Below, piece after piece: positions 22,735-28,536 of a DNA stretch of 28,536 nt. The DNA lies in NCBI GenBank assembly GCA_045627885.1, contig JAZQOM010000031.1:1-28536 (forward strand), given 5' to 3'. Made by a program: the position numbers and the translations under genes. Within the stretch, counting starts at the first letter, position 1. Every line of letters begins with the position of its first letter. Origin of the DNA: CALCTE01 sp045627885. GTDB lineage: Bacteria > Bacillota > Clostridia > Oscillospirales > CAG-272. Under the pieces are notes generated by a model. The model ran no database searches and was not told where the DNA came from. It worked only from the letters and a program-made list of their open reading frames with translations.

Positions 22735-23411
22735 TCTGTCTCACCGCCTTTTGAGAGATAATAGCCCTGCTTGCGCGCGGAAATAATCTGCACGCAAGAG
22801 CCCAAAAAAGCAAGCTTCTTGCGCAAAAAAGACATATACGCCTCTAAGCTGTTATCCGTGGCATCGCTGTCGCCGCCCCATATTTTTACTATGAGTGTCT
22901 CCTTCGGAATAACGCCGTGTGCCGACATCAAAGCCTGCATTATACCGAATTCCTTGGCGCCGAGATGTATGCTCTTTTTTCCTAATGAAAGCGTATAGTT
23001 TGAAAGGTCGAGCTTTAAGTCGGCAAATTCAAGCTCGCTTATGACGACCTCTCCCTTTCTTCTCGCTATCGCTCTTATGCGGGCGAGAAGCTCGTCCGAC
23101 GAAAACGGCTTTGTAAGATAATCGTCGGCGCCGAGGTCGAGTCCCTTTACCTTGTCGTTTACGCTGTCCATGGCGGTAAGAATTATTACGGGAGTGGGGT
23201 TTTTGGCGCTTCTTAAGCGCGAAAGCACTTCAAATCCAGAAATTTTGGGAAGCATCAGGTCGAGAACGATAGCGTCGTATTCCGCATTCTGCGCAAAGTA
23301 GAGCCCGTCCTCTCCGTCGTATGCGACATCGGCGGTAAAACGATTTTTTTCGAGCAATTCTTTTAATGTATCGGCAAGGCGTTTTTCGTCTTCCACTATC
23401 AGGATGTGCAT
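22731..23411 (-). CDS. OmpR/PhoB-family response regulator
   Basis: A 226-residue regulator. The receiver domain has D51 as phosphorylation site, the acidic pocket E7-D8, switch T79 and K101. The C-terminal winged-helix DNA-binding domain (about 127-222) ends with the usual AYMSFLRKKL and IISARKQGYYL segments. It is the partner of the overlapping kinase gene and first gene of the operon. AGGAGGTATCC before the ATG supports the start. Confidence 0.95.
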   Translation of the reverse strand: MHILIVEDEKRLADTLKELLEKNRFTADVAYDGEDGLYFAQNAEYDAIVLDLMLPKISGFEVLSRLRSAKNPTPVIILTAMDSVNDKVKGLDLGADDYLTKPFSSDELLARIRAIARRKGEVVISELEFADLKLDLSNYTLSLGKKSIHLGAKEFGIMQALMSAHGVIPKETLIVKIWGGDSDATDNSLEAYMSFLRKKLAFLGSCVQIISARKQGYYLSKGGETE

Positions 23412-23468
23412 ACGGATACCTCCTTTTTTCTGAGATTATACAATACCATTGTTAAAAATTCCTTAAAT

Positions 23469-23497
23469 ATTGTAGCATAAATTATACTCTTTTTCAA
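23469..23497 (-). promoter_or_regulatory. Promoter of the two-component/J-domain operon
   Basis: The minus strand reads TTGAAA (23497-23492), a 17-bp spacer and TACAAT (23474-23469), about 58 bases upstream of the regulator ATG. A second TATAAT nearer the gene (about 23434) lacks a matching -35. Confidence 0.72.
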
Positions 23498-23532
23498 TAT
23501 GCGGAATTTGTGCAATTTTGCGGCGTTATGAC

Positions 23533-23561
23533 GAAAAAACAGTCTGCGATATGCAGACTGT
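23533..23561 (-). terminator. Terminator of the acetyltransferase gene
   Basis: A 9-bp perfect stem (23539-23547 with 23553-23561) followed on the minus strand by GTTTTTTCG. The stem touches the stop codon at 23561. Confidence 0.85.
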
Positions 23562-24010
23562 TATAAAAGCGTCTTTCCGAGCTCGATTTCGTCATCAAAG
23601 ATATTTCCCGTCGGCTCAAAGCCGAAAGCTTTGTAAAGAGAAAGCGCGATATTGTTTTCTTTATTGCAGGTGAGCGTTACGCGCGACGAGTCGCCGAACG
23701 GCTTTTCGGCTATGTATTCGAGCACCTTTGCAAATGCCGCCTTGCTGTAGCCCTTGCCTTGACTTTCACAGTCCATCATCATGTGCCAGATGTTGTATTC
23801 GGAAATGTCGTAGTCGTATATTACCATGACATAGCCGACCATTTTATCGCCGTCGTATATGCCGAACGGCGTGCATTGATTTCTGTAAACATAGGCTTGT
23901 GCAAGGCTTCGTATCGGATGCGACACGAGCTTCTCCTGACCGTCGGCAAGCTTTAATCCGAATGCGTCCGAAAAATTTGTTTGGTCAATCTGCCTTAGCG
24001 TTATGTTCAT
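23561..24010 (-). CDS. GNAT family N-acetyltransferase
   Basis: A 149-residue cytoplasmic acetyltransferase. The acetyl-CoA-binding motif reads SQGKGYSKAAF (83-93, Q-x-x-G-x-G/A type), and the end ENNIALSLYKAFGFEPTG is the usual GNAT motif B. The overall pattern resembles spermine/spermidine acetyltransferases of the BltD/PaiA group, but the acceptor cannot be fixed. It stands alone with its own terminator. Just upstream, ATATTCACTTTC occurs twice with a 13-bp period, replacing a clear ribosome site. Confidence 0.88.
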   Translation of the reverse strand: MNITLRQIDQTNFSDAFGLKLADGQEKLVSHPIRSLAQAYVYRNQCTPFGIYDGDKMVGYVMVIYDYDISEYNIWHMMMDCESQGKGYSKAAFAKVLEYIAEKPFGDSSRVTLTCNKENNIALSLYKAFGFEPTGNIFDDEIELGKTLL

Positions 24011-24052
24011 ATATATTCACTTTCTATATTCACTTTCGAAAAAATTATGCTT

Positions 24053-24077
24053 CTTTGAAAAAGCTCTTTTTTCAAAG
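24053..24077. terminator. Hairpin behind the sugar ABC operon
   Basis: A 10-bp AT-rich stem (24053-24062 with 24068-24077, CTTTGAAAAA/TTTTTCAAAG), 74 bp past the permease stop. A TTTTTT run follows on the minus strand after about 10 bases, so it is at best a weak terminator. Confidence 0.5.
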
Positions 24078-24150
24078 TGTTTTTTATTTATAAAAACGAC
24101 TAAATATGCCGATTTTTAACCACTTCTCGGTGACGACCGTCAACAGAAAA

Positions 24151-25137
24151 TTACGCCTTCTTGCGAGACTTCAGCATATCCAAAGCCACCGCGAAGATGA
24201 TGAGCGCACCCGTAGTCACATCGAGGATATACGGATTGATTTTGAAGGCAGTACCCGCATTGGAGATAATGACCATCAGCAGTGTGCCGAGAAGCGTACC
24301 TGTCACGGCACCGCGTCCGCCGGCAAGGGAGGCTCCGCCGATAACAGCAGCCGCGATTGCATTCATATCATATCCTTCGCCGCCGCTTGGCTGAGCCATC
24401 TGCACGCGCCCCGCAAGCATAATGGCGGCAATACCGTAAAGCAAGCCTGCCGTCGCATAAACGAGATAATGCATTTTGCGCACCTTCACGCCCGAAAGAC
24501 GGGCAACATTTATGCCCGAGCCTATCACATAAAGGTTGCGTCCGAATATTGTGTAGCGCAGTACGATAAAGATAAGAGCGGCGACTATCAGCCAAATCAG
24601 TGTCAAAATCGGCACAACTCCGAAGAGCTTATCGGTGCCGAGACTTAATATGCGTTCATCGGTAAATGTTACATTAAGTCCTTGACTTAAAAGCTTTACG
24701 ATTCCGCGTATGACCGTCTGCATCCCCAAAGTGGCAATCATGGCGGGCACACGCAGGTCATAGATAATAAGACCGTTGATAAAGCCGCAGAAAACGCCGA
24801 TGAGCAGGCAGCTAACGATGGTCATCCAAAATGGCATCTGCGTTTTGGTTTGAAGCAACGCCATCACCATACATCCGAGCCCCGCGATGGCACCGCCGGA
24901 AATATCAATTCCGCCGGTGATGATAATAAGCGTCTGCGCAACGGCAAGTACGCCGACGATAGCGCCCTGTTTGAAAAGATTGGTCAGATTATATGCGCTG
25001 GCAAAATTAGGTGTCAGGAAAGATGCCAGCAAAAACAGCGCGATGATAATCAGCCCGAGGGTAAACTCGGTGCGCTTGGTCAGCGCGGCAAACCGGCTTC
25101 CGTTGTTGCCGGCAAACGGCGAAGCGTTCTTTTTCAC
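24151..25137 (-). CDS. Sugar ABC transporter permease (RbsC/BPD_transp_2-like)
   Basis: A 328-residue membrane protein with about nine hydrophobic helices from about residue 28. Family signatures are GGIDISGGAIAGLGCMVMA, the run MIATLGMQTVIRGIVKLLS, and SGGEGYDMNAIAAAVIGGASLAGGRG in the C-terminal half. It forms the channel for a monosaccharide or related ligand. The start is GTG at 25137 with AGGAGG 8 nt upstream. Third gene of the operon, 17 bases after the ATPase stop; only one permease is present, so a homodimer is likely. Confidence 0.94.
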   Translation of the reverse strand: MKKNASPFAGNNGSRFAALTKRTEFTLGLIIIALFLLASFLTPNFASAYNLTNLFKQGAIVGVLAVAQTLIIITGGIDISGGAIAGLGCMVMALLQTKTQMPFWMTIVSCLLIGVFCGFINGLIIYDLRVPAMIATLGMQTVIRGIVKLLSQGLNVTFTDERILSLGTDKLFGVVPILTLIWLIVAALIFIVLRYTIFGRNLYVIGSGINVARLSGVKVRKMHYLVYATAGLLYGIAAIMLAGRVQMAQPSGGEGYDMNAIAAAVIGGASLAGGRGAVTGTLLGTLLMVIISNAGTAFKINPYILDVTTGALIIFAVALDMLKSRKKA

Positions 25138-25154
25138 GGTAACTTCCTCCTATG

Positions 25155-26654
25155 TTAAATCGAAGCCTTGCGCAACACATCTTCTTCGGAGAGCGTACGC
25201 AATTCTTCTTTGTTAAATTCAGCGGTGATATGTCCTTGGGACATAACTATCAACCTATCGGAAAGCCCCATGACCTCCGGCAGATAGGAGGAAATAAGAA
25301 TTACACCTCGTCCCTGCGCGGTCAGCTTTTCAATGAGCTTATAGAACTCCTGCTTGGCGCCGATGTCGATGCCGACAGTCGGCTCATCAAAAATCAATAT
25401 CAGCGGATTGCGGCAGAGCAGCTTTGCGATTACCACTTTCTGTTGATTGCCGCCCGAGAGATTGCCCACCGCCTGCTCCACCGTCGGTGTTTTGACGGCG
25501 AGGCTCTTAACATAATCCTTAGCCTGCTGCAGCTCTTTACGCAGGTTGAGAAATCCCATCCTGCTAATCAGGTCAAGAGAACTCATGCTGATATTTTTTT
25601 TGACGGAAAGCCCGAGTGCGATGCCGGAATCAAAGCGATTTTCCGTTAAAAATCCGATTCCGTGCTTCAGCGCTTCGGTCGGATTTTTGATGTTGACTTT
25701 CCTACCGTTCAGATAGACCTCGCCGGAAAGGCGCTTGCTTACACCGTTTAATGCCATCATAAGCTCCGAACGCCCGGCGCCGACCAACCCAAACAGACCT
25801 AATATTTCGCCTTTATGCAGGGAAAAGCCGATATCGTGAAAATTCGCGGTATCGGAAAAATTCTCGACTCGCAACAGCTCTTTGCCCGGCTCGAAATGCT
25901 CGATATTGTAAATATCGCTCATTTTCCGTCCGCACATAAGCGAGATGAGGCTGTCCTTGGTCACATCAGCCACATTCTTGGTATCTACATACCTGCCGTC
26001 CTTTAAGACAGTCACGGTATCACAGATATTCATAATTTCCTCTAAACGGTGCGAAATGTAGATAATGCTGACTCCGTCTTCCTTAAGCCGGCGAATGAAG
26101 CGGAAGAGAACCTCTACCTTGTCATTCTCGAGCAGCGCTGTCGGTTCGTCGAAGATTACCAGACGGATATCGTCGTTGACGGAAATTTTACTGATAGTCA
26201 CCATCGCCTGCATAGCAACGGGTAATTCCCGTATTTTTTTGCCGGGGTCGATGTGCATATCAAACCTGTTGATAACCTCTTCTGCCATCCGTGTCATTTT
26301 TCCCCAGTCCACAAAAGGCCCCAATTTGGGCTGACTGCCCAAAAAGTAGTTTTCGGCAACGCTCAAATCGGGCGCGATGGTCACATTCTGATAATTGGCG
26401 AAAATGCCGTGATTCTGTGCTTCAAGCGCATTGTTGTTGACAACCCAACGACCGTTATAATTCATTCGGATAGTGCCGCAATCGGGCTTTTCAACGCCCA
26501 TCACGCATTTGATGAGAGTGGATTTTCCCGCGCCATTTTCTCCGACAAGAGCGCGAACCTCTCCCGGGCGGATTTCCATGCTGACATCATCGAGCGCCGC
26601 CACGCCGGGATAAAACTTGCTTATATGTTCTATTTTAAGGAGCGGTTCCTGCAC
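25155..26654 (-). CDS. Sugar ABC transporter ATP-binding protein with two nucleotide-binding domains (RbsA/MglA-like)
   Basis: A 499-residue cytoplasmic ATPase. NBD1 has Walker A GENGAGKST (about 38-46) and Walker B VIFDEP, but its signature is reduced to LPVAMQAMV, as is common in this family. NBD2 has the degenerate Walker A GLVGAGRSE, an intact LSGGNQQKV signature and Walker B LIFDEPTVGIDIGAK. This pattern is the RbsA/MglA type that energises ribose, galactose, xylose or related importers. The start is GTG at 26654 with AAGGTGAG upstream. Confidence 0.95.
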   Translation of the reverse strand: MQEPLLKIEHISKFYPGVAALDDVSMEIRPGEVRALVGENGAGKSTLIKCVMGVEKPDCGTIRMNYNGRWVVNNNALEAQNHGIFANYQNVTIAPDLSVAENYFLGSQPKLGPFVDWGKMTRMAEEVINRFDMHIDPGKKIRELPVAMQAMVTISKISVNDDIRLVIFDEPTALLENDKVEVLFRFIRRLKEDGVSIIYISHRLEEIMNICDTVTVLKDGRYVDTKNVADVTKDSLISLMCGRKMSDIYNIEHFEPGKELLRVENFSDTANFHDIGFSLHKGEILGLFGLVGAGRSELMMALNGVSKRLSGEVYLNGRKVNIKNPTEALKHGIGFLTENRFDSGIALGLSVKKNISMSSLDLISRMGFLNLRKELQQAKDYVKSLAVKTPTVEQAVGNLSGGNQQKVVIAKLLCRNPLILIFDEPTVGIDIGAKQEFYKLIEKLTAQGRGVILISSYLPEVMGLSDRLIVMSQGHITAEFNKEELRTLSEEDVLRKASI

Positions 26655-26709
26655 GGACTCACCTTCTTTTTATCGGTGTATTTTGACCTTCGGATAATGT
26701 ACTGTAAAC

Positions 26710-27744
26710 TTATTTCAGAGTCGGGTTCATGATGAATTTGATTTCTTCTGAATCGATGTTGTCAAGAGTTACGATAACCGGCGGACAGTTGAGCTGCTTG
26801 TCGGTTTCGGGATTTTTGCCGTTCTTCAGCGTGAGAATTGCATTCTTCATGCTCTTATAGCCCTGGTCGAACGCATTTTGCACGATGACCGCGGAGAGAT
26901 ATCCGTCGCGCAGAGCCTGAATTTCTATATCGTCGGAGTCAACACCGACGGAAACAAATTTATCCTTAAGTCCGGCGGCGCGAACGGCGTTGCAGACACC
27001 GTCGCAGGTGATGTTGTTGCCGGAATACATACCGATAAGCTCCGAGCCGAATGAGGCAATAATGTTCTCGGCATTCTTCTGGGAATTCTCAACCACATTC
27101 TGATTGTAATAGGTGTCGGTTTGGACAAGCTTGGGAGCGTTTTCGGAAAGATAGTTGCGGAAAGCATCGATACGGTGATTCAAAGCGGCATTTTCAACAT
27201 TCATATTGATTCCGACGGTACCCTTCTCAATGCTCATACCCTTGGCTTTCATAGCGGAAAGGAAGGCTTCGCCGGCAAGCTCGCCGATGGTATCGTTGGA
27301 GCAATAATAAAACTCATTGTAATATTCCTGATAAGCGCCGTCATCGCCTACGCCGAGACCACAGTTGACAAAGTTGAGAACGATACCGGCTTCGATAGCT
27401 TCCTTGGCTTTCGGAACGGTTGGTTCGATAGCGAGGGTGGCGGTCAGAATGGCATCCGGAGCCTGAGCGATTGCATTCTCAAAGGCTTTGATGTAATCCT
27501 CGGTCTGCTGTTCTTCGGCAGGGCCAATCACAGAATAGTTGATGGTGATGCCAAGCTCGGCTTCCATGTCTTTTTTTGCCTGCAATATACCAGTTTCGAC
27601 CTGGCTCCAGAAAGCGGATGAAGTCGAAGGTGTCAGGTAGATAACGGTAAAGGTTTTCCCGTCGTTGCTCTTTCGGGAAGCGCAGCCGTTCATCAGACCA
27701 ACCATCAGGCACAGGGACAGGACGATTAAAAGTGTTTTTTTCAT
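26710..27744 (-). CDS. Sugar ABC transporter substrate-binding lipoprotein (Peripla_BP_4-like)
   Basis: A 344-residue extracellular binding protein. The lipoprotein signal ends in LMNGC (Cys about 21). The mature part shows the RbsB-like pattern: FTVIYLTPSTSSAFWSQVETG, an APDAILTATLAIE segment in place of the usual PDAI(I/V) strand, IGMYSGNNITCDGVCNAVR and VGVDSDD. The ligand is a sugar or similar polyol, perhaps an autoinducer; the sequence does not decide. I chose the ATG at 27744 because AAGGAG lies just upstream and the signal peptide begins there; the frame's 71-codon extension lies in the 5' leader. First gene of the operon, 55 bases before the ATPase. Confidence 0.93.
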   Translation of the reverse strand: MKKTLLIVLSLCLMVGLMNGCASRKSNDGKTFTVIYLTPSTSSAFWSQVETGILQAKKDMEAELGITINYSVIGPAEEQQTEDYIKAFENAIAQAPDAILTATLAIEPTVPKAKEAIEAGIVLNFVNCGLGVGDDGAYQEYYNEFYYCSNDTIGELAGEAFLSAMKAKGMSIEKGTVGINMNVENAALNHRIDAFRNYLSENAPKLVQTDTYYNQNVVENSQKNAENIIASFGSELIGMYSGNNITCDGVCNAVRAAGLKDKFVSVGVDSDDIEIQALRDGYLSAVIVQNAFDQGYKSMKNAILTLKNGKNPETDKQLNCPPVIVTLDNIDSEEIKFIMNPTLK

Positions 27745-27866
27745 AGCAAAGTCTCCTTTATACTTAAACCGTAACGGTAAGATTATCAAATATAATTTGA
27801 GTAGTGATTGTAAATGTCGCCAAATTTCATTCTCTGACCGATACTCTTTTTTATGTCTTTGCCTGC

Positions 27867-27882
27867 TTATATCTCGATATAA
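27867..27882. promoter_or_regulatory. Operator candidate at the sugar operon start
   Basis: A perfect 7-bp inverted repeat, TTATATC/GATATAA around TC, just downstream of the -10 box on the minus strand, a usual repressor position. The leader further down also contains the small palindrome ACCGT-A-ACGGT (27768-27778). Confidence 0.5.
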
Positions 27883-27883
27883 C

Positions 27884-27912
27884 AGTGTAGCATATTTTTT
27901 GCAGGTTTTCAA
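27884..27912 (-). promoter_or_regulatory. Promoter of the sugar ABC operon
   Basis: The minus strand reads TTGAAA (27912-27907), a 17-bp spacer and TACACT (27889-27884). It leaves a leader of about 130 nt. Confidence 0.65.
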
Positions 27913-27963
27913 GTGTGTAAATGAATGAGGTCGCTCGCTTTTTGTAGGTTTTCTCATTACTGT

Positions 27964-28040
27964 TTCTTCGTTTGCCCGTTAGGGCAAACATCATTCAAAA
28001 AAGTCCCTTTTGTCGTATGACATAAGAGACTTTTTGTTGT
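27964..28040 (-). repeat. Terminator-hairpin repeat unit, inverted relative of 16067-16140
   Basis: On the minus strand the order is CAACAAAAA, a long stem with two mismatches (28035-28019 with 28014-27998, loop ATAC), a T6 run, GAATGATG, then a perfect stem GTTTGCCC/GGGCAAAC (27989-27982, 27977-27970). The tRNA-Gln element at 16067-16133 has the same order and closely matching sequence. It also ends the PrsW-like transcript. Nothing else gene-like lies between 27745 and 28067. Confidence 0.75.
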
Positions 28041-28067
28041 ATAGAGCGACCGAAAGGTACCGATTTT

Positions 28068-28536
28068 TTATGAATTATTCTTCGGCTTCTTTTCCTCCGT
28101 CTTACCCAGCAGGACAAGCACGGGAATAAATGTGATGACGGGAAGCAGGAAGCCGACAAGCTGATGTGAGGACTGGACGAGGGTGTTATATACCGAGTGA
28201 TAAATCATCGCCACCGCAAGAAGTGCGGTCGTTCCCGTGTAAAACAGCTTGCGTCTTGTATGCACAAAGGTCATACCGTAGCCGACCGCGAGGGTGCAAA
28301 CACCGTGCATCATTCCGGCGCCAAAGCCTCTGATGAGAGCGTTTACCACCGAAACCGTAGATGCCGCACCGCCGAGGATAAAGGCGTTTTCAAGCACCGC
28401 AAAGCCGACACCGACAAGAATGGAACATTCGAGCAGGGTGCGTTTGTTCGGCTTGAACATAAAGGCATAAACAAGTATCGGTAATGCCTTGAACACTTCC
28501 TCGAAAAGCGGGGTAAAGTTGGATGTGTAATACTTT
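28068..28536 (-). CDS. PrsW family intramembrane protease, N-terminus outside window
   Basis: The last 156 residues of a membrane protease; the frame runs open to the window edge. The PrsW motifs are visible: EEVFK (the EExxK glutamates, just upstream of a GTG at 28496 that is not the start), FAVLE (FxxxE), MMHG, and IYHSVYN near the C-terminus. About four hydrophobic helices follow. PrsW-type enzymes cut membrane-bound regulators such as anti-sigma factors; the substrate here is unknown. The gene ends in a basic/acidic tail (GKTEEKKPKNNS) and is followed by the repeat-type terminator at 27998-28035. Confidence 0.85.
   Translation of the reverse strand, partial: KYYTSNFTPLFEEVFKALPILVYAFMFKPNKRTLLECSILVGVGFAVLENAFILGGAASTVSVVNALIRGFGAGMMHGVCTLAVGYGMTFVHTRRKLFYTGTTALLAVAMIYHSVYNTLVQSSHQLVGFLLPVITFIPVLVLLGKTEEKKPKNNS

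Noticed and set aside
24106..24648. Plus-strand open frame of 180 codons at the permease gene
   Set aside because: It is mostly antisense to the conserved permease, with no ribosome site and His/Arg-rich shadow composition.
24151..27744. Recent horizontal transfer of the sugar ABC operon
   Set aside because: Base usage looked slightly different by eye, but I could not compute composition and found no mobile genes or flanking repeats.
27745..27957. 71-codon N-terminal extension of the sugar-binding protein
   Set aside because: A typical lipoprotein signal with its own AAGGAG starts at 27744, and the extension overlaps the predicted promoter and leader.

Overview
The window reads as the chromosome of an anaerobic, spore-forming member of the Clostridia, probably an uncultured gut lineage near the Oscillospirales. 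That placement is an inference from a CotF-type spore-coat protein, lysine and TPP riboswitches, an ECF-type ThiT, a ferredoxin-fused aldo/keto reductase, DUF5685 and DUF6320 proteins, and TTGACA/TATAAT promoters with 17-bp spacers. There is no rRNA, CRISPR array, transposase or integrase in view. Most genes lie on the minus strand.

Layout. 1-206: hairpin cluster behind a polar amino-acid ABC operon (207-2583, minus), whose leader carries a lysine riboswitch, so lysine is the likely substrate. 2888-4084: ferredoxin-fused aldo/keto reductase (minus), divergent from an acetyltransferase-like/DUF6320 gene pair (4211-6212, plus). The two promoters share a palindrome that contains both -35 boxes. 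6251-6910: thiT (minus) with its own promoter, TPP riboswitch and terminator. Promoter and aptamer lie inside the 3' end of a 7.2-kb cyclic-beta-1,2-glucan-synthase-like gene (6968-14155, minus), which seems to lack the usual GH94 C-terminal part. 14305-15300: degenerate LCP-family protein (plus). 15405-15863: CotF-like protein (minus).

15950-16976 is the most unusual stretch. A tRNA-Gln with an odd T-arm is followed by a terminator, a chain of small hairpins with TGATGT linkers, a four-helix-bundle (23S intervening-sequence-protein-like) gene and a MazG-like gene. It closes with an exact 22-bp copy of the tRNA 3' end plus A-tract, and a second terminator. It looks like a tiny tRNA-targeted element. 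A related terminator-hairpin unit recurs in inverted orientation near 27964-28040.

16975-17616: KDPG/KHG aldolase (minus). 17806-17882: tRNA-Val. 18140-19591: two tandem paralogous lipoproteins (minus), each with its own promoter and with related 3' flanks. 19697-23411: a tight five-gene operon (minus) joining an OmpR-type response regulator and histidine kinase to DUF5685, J-domain and zinc-ribbon membrane proteins. 23561-24010: GNAT acetyltransferase. 24151-27744: ribose/galactose-type sugar ABC importer (minus). 28068 to the edge: a PrsW-family intramembrane protease missing its N-terminus.
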